A stretch of DNA of 64,000 nt from Myroides odoratimimus (GTDB taxonomy: Bacteria > Bacteroidota > Bacteroidia > Flavobacteriales > Flavobacteriaceae), in assembly GCF_030326305.1 (NCBI RefSeq), contig NZ_JACAKB010000002.1, positions 248,001-312,000 on the forward strand. The letters are read 5' to 3'. The notes beneath the pieces are model-generated. The model made no database searches. It saw nothing but the letters and a program-made list of their open reading frames with translations, and had not been told where the DNA came from. This document shows positions 17,460-26,332 of this stretch, one piece after another. A program made the translations under genes and the position numbers. Positions within the stretch are counted from its first letter, which is position 1. Each line of letters begins with the position of its first letter.

Positions 17460-17897
17460 TTACTTCTCAGACCATTTTATCAATTCCTCTTTGGCATCAT
17501 ATACAGACTGTGCATACCATGCGTAGATATTCATAATCATATATCTTTCTATGCTTCCATCTGTATTCTTCATAGATACCATGATAAGGTGAATACGTCC
17601 AAGATTATACTTTTTGACGTTGACTAACTGCTTAGCTGTATAGTGTTTCTCACTTCTAAAATACTTTTTGAGTACCAGCTTATCTTCCCTTACATAAGCA
17701 GTACAGAGGTATATAACTTGACTCACTGTTATACATGTAACTAACACCGTAATTACATACTTTATAATCACAAACCAATAATCTCCAACATCATGACTGA
17801 TTGTAGCAATACTACAAAACAGAATGGTCAACAATATATTTAGTATCAGATGTCCTAATGAATACTGATAGGACAATCTCTTTTCTTGTGCAATCAT
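17460..17897 (-). CDS. Hypothetical membrane protein, PH-like C-terminal part
   Basis: 145 residues: two membrane helices (about 15-35 and 43-67) followed by a soluble part with beta-strand pattern (REDKLVLKKYF..., VNVKKYNLGRIHLIMVSM) resembling small bacterial PH-like domains. Not recognised with certainty. It is transcribed away from the 11-bp repeat array (18169-18251) and from the small gene at 18520. No neighbour suggests a pathway. Confidence 0.6.
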   Translation of the reverse strand: MIAQEKRLSYQYSLGHLILNILLTILFCSIATISHDVGDYWFVIIKYVITVLVTCITVSQVIYLCTAYVREDKLVLKKYFRSEKHYTAKQLVNVKKYNLGRIHLIMVSMKNTDGSIERYMIMNIYAWYAQSVYDAKEELIKWSEK

Positions 17898-18519
17898 CTA
17901 GTTAAAGAGTTTAATTATTTCAAAGAAAAGATTTTAACCTCTATAAATAAAATTTTCTAGCCGTATACTAGATCAAATAACTATAAACTTGGCATAATTA
18001 GCTATAATCGGGGATAAGAAAACACCTACTCTATCGCCAAAAATTATGTTCAAATAAGATATCGTCCATTAACAAAATCATTTAAATACAATCTCTCAAT
18101 ATCCATAAACTTCCACCTCCAACTATTCTGTTATTAAAAAGATTATTACGATAGTAATATTATGGGCAAGTGATACCATAGTGGTCGCATTAAAATTGGC
18201 TAAAATTATGCGACCACTATCCCATCACTATGCGACCACTATGCGATCAGTCAAATTAGGATTTGTCTCATCCTACTATAACTGTACACTTGTTGTTCAT
18301 AACCCTGATTTTAACTGTAGACTTGTTTATGCTTTTTATTCTTAAAAAAATAAAGTACTTTTTTAACTAATATAATTCTTTTAAAATAAAGTACTTTTAA
18401 CCAGGGTAATTCAATTACTAAAATGAATTTTATAACACCATATCAACCTTTATAATAGGCCTCTTACAAAATCGAGTTCAATAACAAGCAATATGTTCAA
18501 CAACAAATACATCTTCTAA
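17898..18519. other. 622-base gene-free stretch with the 11-bp repeat array
   Basis: AT-rich spacer between the divergent genes at 17897 and 18520. Apart from the array at 18169-18251 it holds a direct repeat of AATAAAGTACTTTT around 18345-18400 and no plausible gene. Confidence 0.6.
18169..18251. repeat. 11-bp unit array with inverted arms (locus A)
   Basis: Left arm: two units in one orientation, AGTGATACCAT (18169-18179) and AGTGGTCGCAT (18180-18190). A 17-base spacer follows, itself TAAAATT-GGC-TAAAATT. Right arm: four units in the opposite orientation, ATGCGACCACT (18208), ATCCCATCACT (18219), ATGCGACCACT (18230) and ATGCGATCAGT (18241). The inner arms form a perfect 13-bp inverted repeat (18178-18190 with 18208-18220). 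A second locus with the same plan lies at 51584-51688. Confidence 0.9.
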
Positions 18520-18822
18520 ATGATAAAGTTACTTATAGAAAAACATAAAGGTATCATCACGTATGACTCCTTATCTCATTTAAATTTTAATGATTCTCCT
18601 GCTGAGGTAATAGATGAGTTAAAAGAAGATTTGCTTCAAGCAGAGTTTGGTAACCAGATCACACTTGATATTGGCTGGTATCCAGAGTTTGATATCCATG
18701 GACATTTTAGCGTACAAGTTATTGCTAACTACAACTGGGAAGCACCCCTGTATAAAGAGAACTGTAAGTCCTTTGCCTGTTTAGAAGAGAGCGTGCTCCA
18801 TGCCCTTCAATACTGTCTATAA
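18520..18822 (+). CDS. Hypothetical 100-residue protein
   Basis: Small soluble acidic protein with mixed alpha/beta pattern (LDIGWYPEFDIHGHFSVQVIANY), no signal peptide or membrane segment. Not recognised. Its size, acidity and setting among other orphan small genes resemble immunity-type genes of polymorphic toxin loci, but no toxin gene is present, so this is only a suggestion. A fragment of the gene at 19448 begins 9 bases after its stop. Confidence 0.6.
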   Translation: MIKLLIEKHKGIITYDSLSHLNFNDSPAEVIDELKEDLLQAEFGNQITLDIGWYPEFDIHGHFSVQVIANYNWEAPLYKENCKSFACLEESVLHALQYCL

Positions 18823-18831
18823 GTGTACACT

Positions 18832-18891
18832 ATGCAACAACAAGATATACTATTAGCCACGATACCTGCTTTCTTTTTGCCTTCATATTAG
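18832..18891 (+). pseudogene. Truncated copy of the 5' end of the gene at 19448
   Basis: A 19-codon frame (starts MQQQDILLATIPAF) whose first 44 bases differ from the start of the 19448 gene at only about three positions. After that the similarity ends abruptly and a stop follows at 18889-18891. It looks like a remnant left by a duplication or by recombination between gene copies. Confidence 0.8.
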
Positions 18892-19076
18892 ATATCATTT
18901 TAATAGAATTGAGTCTATTACTACTTATAGCCCCACTTTTTTAAATATACTTATAAATACTTCCCTCTTCATTTCTAGACAAACTTTTGCTAATTCCTTT
19001 TTCCTTTGCCTCAGAAATAGACTATCTTTATTTCTTCTAGTAAATACCTGAACATAGAAGAGATAAACTGAATCTA

Positions 19077-19391
19077 ATGAATAATAAAGAGAGTGGTTGG
19101 CTAAATGATCTATTTCTACAGCTATTAATTATTTTGCCAGAACTACCTGGTTTACTAATAATAGGAATTGGACTATTGCTACGCTATTGGGCAAAGAAAG
19201 GAGATGCATGGATGTATGAAACAGGAGGACCCGGTGTATTTAGTAATATCACTTGGATATACAACACTTTCGGTGAGAAAGCTGCAAAAGCACAGAATCT
19301 ACTAATAGCATGGGCACTAATCTTTGTGGGTTTTCTCTTTGTCTTAATTGGATTTTTTCTGCGCTTTGCTATGCATGGAGGCCTTGATTAA
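19077..19391 (+). CDS. Hypothetical two-helix membrane protein
   Basis: 104 residues with two hydrophobic segments (about 12-32 and 78-98) around a hydrophilic loop containing GDAWMYETGGPG. Not recognised. It lies between the truncated copy (18832) and the intact gene (19448), in the same direction. No functional clue beyond membership of this cluster of orphan small genes. Confidence 0.55.
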   Translation: MNNKESGWLNDLFLQLLIILPELPGLLIIGIGLLLRYWAKKGDAWMYETGGPGVFSNITWIYNTFGEKAAKAQNLLIAWALIFVGFLFVLIGFFLRFAMHGGLD

Positions 19392-19447
19392 TCTGAGCTA
19401 TAGACTACAAAATTTAAAACACCTAAAAACACCTAAAGTACAATATC

Positions 19448-19735
19448 ATGAAACAACAAGATATACTATTAGCCATGATACCCGCTTTCTTGGGTGTCAT
19501 AGACCATCATATCAGAGCTATCGCTTATGACTATACAGAAGATACAATCTCTCTATATATTTACACAAGTACTGCCCCTACAGAAGAGAATTATGAGGCT
19601 ATAGATATCGCTGTCACAGAGATAATGGCTTCTCTGCCTCAGCTCCTATATCAGCATATAGAGATTGTACAGCACACAGCTCCTATTAGAGAACTTAACT
19701 GTTATAAAGGATGGTCCTTTGTAAGGAAAGAATAA
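19448..19735 (+). CDS. Hypothetical 95-residue protein (intact copy), immunity-like
   Basis: Small soluble acidic protein starting MKQQDILLAMIPAFLGVIDH and ending GWSFVRKE. The pattern of an N-terminal helix, beta strands (AIAYDYTEDTISLYIYT) and a helix with acidic residues resembles orphan immunity proteins common in Bacteroidota, often annotated as colicin-related. This is a resemblance in size and layout, not a proven match. A truncated duplicate lies 616 bases upstream. Confidence 0.6.
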   Translation: MKQQDILLAMIPAFLGVIDHHIRAIAYDYTEDTISLYIYTSTAPTEENYEAIDIAVTEIMASLPQLLYQHIEIVQHTAPIRELNCYKGWSFVRKE

Positions 19736-19889
19736 CGTTCTATACCTTATTCTCGATTCATTTATTGATAGATTAGTCTTAATAGTCTTCTACTCTGTTT
19801 CCTTTTTTAAATTAAACTTTAATCTTTAAACAACGTTAAACCTTCATTTAAAAACTGATTATTGTTTAAATTAGCAAAAAATAAACACT

Positions 19890-21479
19890 ATGCCTTTAGA
19901 CAAAATTACGTTTCAGAACGCGGGCTATTTTTCAAAACTAATGGTAGATTACCTTAATCAAGAGGCTAATCTAAAACACTTATATAATCACTTTCCTACT
20001 ATAGAAAACTTTAAACAACAGTTAGACGAGAAGCGTGCTAACTATCCGATAGAACACAGAAGTGTACTCTGTCAGGCGTTGTTAAGTCAATATAAAAACA
20101 CAAAGACTTCTGAGAAGACTTTAGAACATATAAATGCATTAGCGAAAGAAAACACATTTACAGTTACGACTGGACACCAGTTAAACTTATTTACGGGTCC
20201 GTTATACTTCTTGTACAAGATTATATCGGTTATTAATTTAGCCAAAGAACTGAAAACTAAGTATCCCAACGAAAACTTTGTCCCAGTATACTGGATGGCA
20301 ACAGAAGATCACGACTTCGAAGAAATTAATCACTTCGTATTTGAAGAAAAAGTGATTTGCTGGAACAAAGAGAGCAAAGGACCAGTAGGGCGGTTAAGTA
20401 CTGAAGGACTGGATAAAGTATATGAAGTATTCCAATCTCATATAGGAGTAGGTAGTAATGCTACCTATATAAAAGAACTATTTGAAAATGCTTATCTCAA
20501 ACATGACAATCTAACAGATGCTACACGTTACTTAGCAAATGAACTATTCGCAGAGTATGGACTGGTAATTATAGATGGTGATGACGCAGAATTAAAAAAA
20601 TTATTTGCTCCTCATATTAAAGAAGAATTACTTCATCAGAGTGCTATCAAAGAAGTTGAAAAAAGCTATGATACACTATCAGAATACTTCATACAAGTGA
20701 ATCCTCGTGATATCAACTTATTCTATATACAGGATAATCTTAGAGAAAGAATTATCTATGAAGATGAGGTATATAAGGTAAATAATACGTCGATCATCTT
20801 CACTAAAGAAGCAATATTAACAGAACTAGAGAATCACCCTGAATGCTTTAGTCCTAATGTGATACTGAGACCGTTATATCAAGAAGTAATATTGCCTAAC
20901 CTATGCTATACTGGAGGTGGAGGAGAATTAGCATATTGGTTAGAGCTGAAGAAAGTGTTTGATTTACACAATATCACTTTCCCTATGCTATTACTGAGAA
21001 ATTCAGTATTATTAGCAACTTCTAAACAAGTAGAGAAAATGGATAAACTAGAGCTCTCTTGGAAAGATATGTTCATGAAACAAAGTCTCTTAATCAATGC
21101 GAAAACGAAAGAATTCTCTTCTATTCAATTTGATTTTGAACAGCAACGTCGATTCTTAGAAGAGCAGTTTAAAACATTAAAAGAAATAGCTTTACAAACA
21201 GATAAATCGTTTATCGGAGCGGTGAATGCTCAGAAAGTTAAACAACTAAAAGGGTTAGACAATTTAGAGAAAAGACTGCGTATCGCTGAGAAAAGAAATC
21301 ACGCTGACAAGCTAGAGCGCATTACATTATTACAGAATGAATTATTCCCTAATAATAGTCTACAAGAGCGCATCACAAACTTCTCTGTATATTACAAAGA
21401 ATATGGTGATCATCTGATCAAAACTCTATTAACACAACTAGAGCCGTTAAATCATGAATTTGACATCGTCATTTTATAA
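19890..21479 (+). CDS. bshC: Bacillithiol synthase BshC
   Basis: Cytosolic enzyme adding cysteine to glucosamine-malate, the last step of bacillithiol synthesis, a low-molecular-weight thiol of Firmicutes and many Bacteroidota. Family signs: VTTGHQLNLFTGPLYFLYKI at about residues 91-110, PVYWMATEDHDFEEINH at about 131-148, a GGGGELAYWLELKKVF segment and a C-terminal coiled coil (about residues 395-500). At 529 residues it is of normal length. Its other pathway genes (bshA, bshB) are not in this window. It is a single gene with a terminator downstream. Confidence 0.96.
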   Translation: MPLDKITFQNAGYFSKLMVDYLNQEANLKHLYNHFPTIENFKQQLDEKRANYPIEHRSVLCQALLSQYKNTKTSEKTLEHINALAKENTFTVTTGHQLNLFTGPLYFLYKIISVINLAKELKTKYPNENFVPVYWMATEDHDFEEINHFVFEEKVICWNKESKGPVGRLSTEGLDKVYEVFQSHIGVGSNATYIKELFENAYLKHDNLTDATRYLANELFAEYGLVIIDGDDAELKKLFAPHIKEELLHQSAIKEVEKSYDTLSEYFIQVNPRDINLFYIQDNLRERIIYEDEVYKVNNTSIIFTKEAILTELENHPECFSPNVILRPLYQEVILPNLCYTGGGGELAYWLELKKVFDLHNITFPMLLLRNSVLLATSKQVEKMDKLELSWKDMFMKQSLLINAKTKEFSSIQFDFEQQRRFLEEQFKTLKEIALQTDKSFIGAVNAQKVKQLKGLDNLEKRLRIAEKRNHADKLERITLLQNELFPNNSLQERITNFSVYYKEYGDHLIKTLLTQLEPLNHEFDIVIL

Positions 21480-21547
21480 TACAAAGCAAAAACTAGTATA
21501 TTAACTATTACATAGACATATTTAGATTAAAACAAACATATTAGTGA

Positions 21548-21585
21548 ATAAATGCCATTTATAACACAGATGGCATTTATTTTTA
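21548..21585 (+). terminator. Terminator of bshC
   Basis: An 11-bp stem (21548-21558 with 21570-21580) around an 11-base loop, followed by TTTTAT. It isolates bshC from the parAB cluster. Confidence 0.85.
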
Positions 21586-21658
21586 TAAGATATTGAATTT
21601 TAATGTTTTTAGGGAAATGTTGATAAATAAGATTTCGTAGAGTCGCAAATAATCGTAT

Positions 21659-21692
21659 TTTTACCAATTATAAAAACATTCTTTTGGTAAAA
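21659..21692 (+). promoter_or_regulatory. Inverted repeat at the parA start codon
   Basis: TTTTACCAA (21659-21667) and TTGGTAAAA (21684-21692) form a perfect 9-bp dyad with a 16-base spacer, ending on the first base of the parA ATG. As RNA it could hide the translation start; as DNA it could be an operator. Confidence 0.55.
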
Positions 21693-22456
21693 TGGGTAAA
21701 ATCATTGCTATTGCTAATCAAAAAGGTGGTGTAGGAAAAACTACAACATCAGTTAATCTTGCTGCTTCATTAGGAGCACTAGAGAAAAAAGTACTTATCA
21801 TAGACGCAGATCCTCAGGCCAATGCTTCCTCAGGATTAGGAATCGATGTAGACTCAGTAGAGATCGGTACTTATGAAATATTAGAGCACAGTAATACGCC
21901 AGAAGAAGCGATTGTGGAATGTACAGCTCCGAATGTATATCTAATCCCCGCCCACATTGACTTAGTGGCTATTGAAATTGAGTTGGTGGATAAACCAAAC
22001 CGAGAATACATGCTTAAAGAAGCGCTTAAATCTGTCAAAGATAAGTTTGATTATATAATCATCGACTGTGCTCCTTCTTTAGGTCTACTTACATTAAATG
22101 CGTTGACAGCTGCAGATTCTGTAGCAATACCAATTCAATGTGAGTACTTTGCATTAGAAGGTCTTGGTAAATTATTAAACACAATTAAAAGTGTTCAAAA
22201 AATACACAATCCAAATTTAGATATTGAAGGGTTGTTATTGACTATGTACGACTCTCGCTTACGCTTGTCTAATCAAGTGGTAGAGGAAGTACAGAAACAT
22301 TTTAACGATATGGTATTCGATACTATTATCCAACGAAATGTAAAATTAAGTGAAGCACCTAGCTTTGGTGAGAGTATCATTAACTATGATGCTACAAGTA
22401 AAGGAGCTACAAATTACATCAATCTAGCAGAAGAGATTATTCGAAAAAATAGTTAG
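21692..22456 (+). CDS. parA: Chromosome partitioning ATPase ParA
   Basis: 254-residue ParA/Soj-type ATPase that drives chromosome segregation together with ParB. The deviant Walker A motif is QKGGVGKTTTSVNLAA (residues 10-25, signature Lys11 and Lys16), switch region DADPQANASSGLG, and Walker B-like YIIIDCAPSLGLLTLNAL. It lacks the N-terminal DNA-binding extension of plasmid type Ia ParA, as expected for chromosomal Soj. ParB follows after 29 bases. No parS site of the TGTTTCACGTGAAACA type was seen nearby. Confidence 0.96.
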   Translation: MGKIIAIANQKGGVGKTTTSVNLAASLGALEKKVLIIDADPQANASSGLGIDVDSVEIGTYEILEHSNTPEEAIVECTAPNVYLIPAHIDLVAIEIELVDKPNREYMLKEALKSVKDKFDYIIIDCAPSLGLLTLNALTAADSVAIPIQCEYFALEGLGKLLNTIKSVQKIHNPNLDIEGLLLTMYDSRLRLSNQVVEEVQKHFNDMVFDTIIQRNVKLSEAPSFGESIINYDATSKGATNYINLAEEIIRKNS

Positions 22457-22485
22457 ATTTCTCTAGAATTATTATTTAGAATATT

Positions 22486-23391
22486 ATGGCAAAGGCAATT
22501 AAGAAACAAGCTTTAGGAAGAGGACTATCGGCTCTATTAAAAGATCCGGATAACGATATTAGATCAATTGAAGATAATAATGCAGATAAAGTAATCGGCA
22601 ATATTATAGAGCTAGACATAGACTCTATTGAGATAAATCCATTCCAACCTAGAACGAACTTTAACGAAGAGTCTTTACAAGAATTAGCTACGAGTATTCG
22701 AGAATTAGGTGTAATACAACCTATTACAGTTAGAAAAATTGAATTCAATAAATACCAATTAATCTCTGGTGAACGTCGTTTAAGAGCTTCTAAAATAGTA
22801 GGTCTAGACTCTGTGCCTGCTTACATCCGTATAGCGAATGACAATGAGTCTCTAACGATGGCTTTAGTAGAGAATATTCAACGTCATGATTTAGATCCTA
22901 TCGAGATAGCGCTATCCTATCAACGTCTAATGGAAGAAATAAATCTAACACAAGAACAAGTAAGTGATCGCGTAGGAAAGAAACGTTCTACTATCGCTAA
23001 TTACTTGCGTCTATTGCGTCTAGATCCTATCATCCAGACAGGAATAAGAGACGGATTTATCACTATGGGACATGGTCGTGCGATTATTAATATAGAAGAC
23101 TTAGATGTACAGACAGATATCTATCACAAAATCATCACAGAAAACTTATCTGTGAGAGAAACTGAGGCTATCGTAAAAAAATATCAAGAACAACTAAGAG
23201 GTATAGTATCACCTGCTCTACCTAAGAAAAATACAGAATTTAATGTTCCTGAAAGTTATTCGAAATCATTCGGACAATTCTTTGGAACAAAAGTAGATAT
23301 TAAAGTTTCTAATAATGGAAAAGGGAAGATATCTATTCCTTTCCACTCTGAAGAAGACTTAAATCGTATTATCAAACTATTAGAAAATTAG
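22486..23391 (+). CDS. parB: Chromosome partitioning protein ParB
   Basis: 301-residue centromere-binding CTPase. Typical start KKQALGRGLSALL, N-terminal CTP/arginine patch GERRLRASKIVGL (about residues 89-101), the NIQRHDLDPIEIALSY segment, central HTH (EEINLTQEQVSDRVGKKRST), and a C-terminal dimerisation segment. Its stop codon overlaps by one base the GTG start of the next gene (TAGTG), showing translational coupling. Confidence 0.96.
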   Translation: MAKAIKKQALGRGLSALLKDPDNDIRSIEDNNADKVIGNIIELDIDSIEINPFQPRTNFNEESLQELATSIRELGVIQPITVRKIEFNKYQLISGERRLRASKIVGLDSVPAYIRIANDNESLTMALVENIQRHDLDPIEIALSYQRLMEEINLTQEQVSDRVGKKRSTIANYLRLLRLDPIIQTGIRDGFITMGHGRAIINIEDLDVQTDIYHKIITENLSVRETEAIVKKYQEQLRGIVSPALPKKNTEFNVPESYSKSFGQFFGTKVDIKVSNNGKGKISIPFHSEEDLNRIIKLLEN

Positions 23392-23978
23392 TGAAACACA
23401 AGTTATTAATCCTATTATTCTTCATAGGAGCAGTCTGTCACCCCACCTATGCGCAGTCTGTAAGTGAAGAAGATGTACCTACTACGAAAAAAGAGTCAGC
23501 AGAATATAAACCTTTAGATCCTGTAGCTCCTTCTCGTGCGGCATTTTATGCCTCTGTTATTCCTGGAGTAGGTCAAATCTATAATAAGAAATATTGGAAA
23601 GTACCGTTAGTATACGCAGGTATAGGAATACCTACATACTTCTGGATGGATAACCAAAAACAGTATAATAGATATAGAGACGAATATAAAAAACGTCTAC
23701 AAGGTGTTAACGATCCTAACGACCCTACTTTTGGAGGATTAGACAATGATCGTATATTAGAAGCTCAAAAGTTCTATAGACGTAATAGAGATTTATCTGT
23801 AGTAATCACAGTTGGTTTTTATGTTCTAAGTATCATAGACGCTAACGTAGATGCTCACTTGATGCAGTTCAACGTTAATGAGAACTTGACTATTAAGCCT
23901 GCCTTTGAGATAGACAGAATGAATCTTCAGAATCAAAATCAGTTCCAATACGCGATAAATGTAGAATATCGCTTTTAA
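23391..23978 (+). CDS. DUF5683 protein with signal peptide
   Basis: 195 residues. GTG start overlapping the parB stop. Signal peptide ending HPTYAQ, then a Gly/Pro-rich membrane-type hairpin (YASVIPGVGQIYNKKYWKVPLVYAGIG, described by its first part ASVIPGVGQIYNKKYWK) and a second hydrophobic segment near residue 145. These are the marks of DUF5683 (related to TM2-like proteins). The gene keeps this place between parB and dapB across Flavobacteria (from general knowledge). Function unknown. Confidence 0.88.
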   Translation: MKHKLLILLFFIGAVCHPTYAQSVSEEDVPTTKKESAEYKPLDPVAPSRAAFYASVIPGVGQIYNKKYWKVPLVYAGIGIPTYFWMDNQKQYNRYRDEYKKRLQGVNDPNDPTFGGLDNDRILEAQKFYRRNRDLSVVITVGFYVLSIIDANVDAHLMQFNVNENLTIKPAFEIDRMNLQNQNQFQYAINVEYRF

Positions 23979-23990
23979 AATATTTATCCA

Positions 23991-24695
23991 ATGAAAATTG
24001 CTTTATTAGGATATGGCAAAATGGGTCAAATCATTGAGAGAATTGCCATAGAAAGAGGTCATGAAATAGTACTTCGCAAAAGAAGTTCTGATACTTACGA
24101 AGGGCTAAAAGATGCAGATGTAGCTATAGACTTCAGTGTACCTTCTGCTGCTGTACAGAATATTACAACTTGTTTTGAACTAAATATCCCTATTATATCG
24201 GGTACCACAGGTTGGTTAGAAGAATATGATAAGATGGTAGATCTATGTACAAAAAGCAATGGTGCTTTTTTATATGGATCTAATTTTAGTTTAGGAGTAA
24301 ACCTATTCTTTGAGCTAAATAGCTATTTAGCTAAGATGATGAATAATCTTAATGATTATAAAGTATCTATGGAAGAAATACACCATACCCAAAAGTTAGA
24401 TGCTCCTAGTGGAACAGCTATTTCTTTGGCTAATGGCATTATTGAGAATACAAACTATACAGCATGGACACTAGATACCCCAGACGCTAATGAGATACAT
24501 ATCGACGCAAAACGCATAGATAGCGTACCTGGTACACATAGTGTATTCTATGACTCTCCTATCGATCAAATAGAGATAAAGCACACAGCTCATAATAGAG
24601 AAGGCTTTGCTCTAGGAGCAGTAGTAGCTGCTGAATGGATACAAAATAAAAAAGGAATATTCTCTATGAAAGATGTTCTGAATTTAAAAAAATAA
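23991..24695 (+). CDS. dapB: 4-hydroxy-tetrahydrodipicolinate reductase DapB
   Basis: NAD(P)H-dependent enzyme of lysine and meso-diaminopimelate synthesis. The nucleotide loop is LLGYGKMGQ at residues 4-12, then SGTTGW, SNFSLGVNLFFELN, the catalytic segment EIHHTQKLDAPSGTA (His pair and Lys) and a C-terminal HTAHNREGFALGAV. At 234 residues it is shorter than the E. coli enzyme (273), normal for Bacteroidota. Twelve bases separate it from the preceding gene. Confidence 0.95.
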   Translation: MKIALLGYGKMGQIIERIAIERGHEIVLRKRSSDTYEGLKDADVAIDFSVPSAAVQNITTCFELNIPIISGTTGWLEEYDKMVDLCTKSNGAFLYGSNFSLGVNLFFELNSYLAKMMNNLNDYKVSMEEIHHTQKLDAPSGTAISLANGIIENTNYTAWTLDTPDANEIHIDAKRIDSVPGTHSVFYDSPIDQIEIKHTAHNREGFALGAVVAAEWIQNKKGIFSMKDVLNLKK

Positions 24696-24731
24696 TTATC
24701 TTCACTAATAATCATTAAACAATACTAAACT

Positions 24732-26324
24732 ATGACAATGTCTCAATGGTTTTTGTTTTTTCTTTTAGTACAAGTTATACACTTTCTTGGAACTTGGAAA
24801 TTATACGTAAAAGCTGGAAAGAAAAGCTGGCAAGCTATCGTGCCTGTATATAATGCTGTGGTCTTAATGCAAATCATTAACCGTCCTAGATGGTGGGTTA
24901 TCTTATTGTTTGTACCTATTGTGAATTTAATCATGTTTCCAGTAGTTTGGGTAGAGACACTGAGAAGCTTTGGAAAAAACAAAACAGTAGACACTATACT
25001 AGGAGTAGTAACACTAGGCCTTTATATCTATTATATCAACTATGCTGTCGATGTAAAATATGTAGATAATAGAAGTACAAAAGCAGCTACAAGCTCAGGC
25101 GAAACTGTTAGCTCTATTCTATTTGCAGTTGTAGTGGCTACAGTGATTCACACTTATGTAATCCAACCTTATACAATACCAACATCTTCTTTAGAAAAGA
25201 CCTTATTAGTAGGAGACTTCTTATTCGTAAGTAAGTTTCATTATGGAGCAAGAACTCCTATAACTACAGTAGCGTTACCAATGGTACATGATACTTTACC
25301 ATTTACAAAGAAAAATTCTTACTTAAAGAAACCACATTTACCATACTTTAGATTACCTGGTTTTCAAAAGATACAACACAACGATATCGTCGTGTTCAAC
25401 TGGCCAACTGATACTGTTTATCAGTTCAACGACCCACTTAGAAGACCTGCTGTTGATAAACCAATCGACAAGAAAACAAACTATGTTAAACGAGCTGTAG
25501 GTTTACCAGGAGAAAACATTTCGTTAGTTAATGGTGATGTTTACATCAATAATGAGAAACTAAAACTAAATGATCGTGCTAGATTACAGAACACCTATAC
25601 TGTAAAAACAGACGGTACACCTTTAGATCTTAATGCTTTAGTAAAACGACTAGATACAAGAGAGGGTATTGAATACTTTAACAATGATCCGAAAACTCTA
25701 ATCTTCGCTGCTTTAACAGATGATAATGTTGAAGTTTTAAAGTCTATGTCTCAAATAGTAAGTGTTACAAAAGGATATCCAGAAGAAGCTAAAGCGTATA
25801 TTCAAGCAGCGTATGCTAATGTAATATTCCCTCATAACTCTAAAACTTGGACAAATGATGACTTAGGTCCTCTACATATCCCTGCTAAAGGAGAGACAGT
25901 TACTTTAAATGCTGATAACTTCCCAATGTATCAAAGAGTTATTCAAGTATATGAAGGTAATAAATTAGAAGTTAAAGATAATAAAATCTATATCAACGAC
26001 GTAGCTACAGATAAATACACTTTCCAACAAGATTATTACTTCATGATGGGAGACAATAGAAACAGATCTGAAGATAGTAGATATTGGGGATTTGTACCTG
26101 AAGACCACATCGTCGGAAAACCCGTTTTTGTATGGTTAAGCTTAGATCAATACGTTCCATGGTCAAAAGCATTAGATAAGATTCGTTGGGATAGAATGTT
26201 TACCACAGTAAATGGTAATGGTAAACAGATTTCTTACTTCCCTTACTTCTTAGTAGCCGTGATAGGTTTAGTAGGTTATAATACTTACAAAAAGAGAAAA
26301 GAAAAAAAGAATTCAAAATATTAA
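24732..26324 (+). CDS. lepB: Signal peptidase I, long Bacteroidota form
   Basis: Inner-membrane protease that removes signal peptides after Sec export. Residues 1-105 hold an extra membrane domain with about three helices (DUF5684-like) before the protease. The catalytic Ser is Ser153 in PTSSLEKT (Leu replaces the usual Met after the Ser) and the general base is Lys253 in NYVKRAVGLPGE. Box E is MMGDNRNRSEDSRYWGFV. A large insertion lies between the Lys and box E, and a C-terminal membrane helix with a basic tail ends the protein. Its 530 residues are long compared with 324 in E. coli. Confidence 0.94.
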   Translation: MTMSQWFLFFLLVQVIHFLGTWKLYVKAGKKSWQAIVPVYNAVVLMQIINRPRWWVILLFVPIVNLIMFPVVWVETLRSFGKNKTVDTILGVVTLGLYIYYINYAVDVKYVDNRSTKAATSSGETVSSILFAVVVATVIHTYVIQPYTIPTSSLEKTLLVGDFLFVSKFHYGARTPITTVALPMVHDTLPFTKKNSYLKKPHLPYFRLPGFQKIQHNDIVVFNWPTDTVYQFNDPLRRPAVDKPIDKKTNYVKRAVGLPGENISLVNGDVYINNEKLKLNDRARLQNTYTVKTDGTPLDLNALVKRLDTREGIEYFNNDPKTLIFAALTDDNVEVLKSMSQIVSVTKGYPEEAKAYIQAAYANVIFPHNSKTWTNDDLGPLHIPAKGETVTLNADNFPMYQRVIQVYEGNKLEVKDNKIYINDVATDKYTFQQDYYFMMGDNRNRSEDSRYWGFVPEDHIVGKPVFVWLSLDQYVPWSKALDKIRWDRMFTTVNGNGKQISYFPYFLVAVIGLVGYNTYKKRKEKKNSKY

Positions 26325-26332
26325 AATAAAAC

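Noticed and set aside
18169-18251. CRISPR array
   Set aside because: Units are 11 bases, directly adjacent, inverted in two arms and without spacers of 30 bases; no cas genes nearby.
21480-24000. parS centromere near parAB
   Set aside because: No TGTTTCACGTGAAACA-like sequence was seen; CACGTG occurrences elsewhere (around 60154-60169, 46050) belong to a terminator and a tRNA stem.
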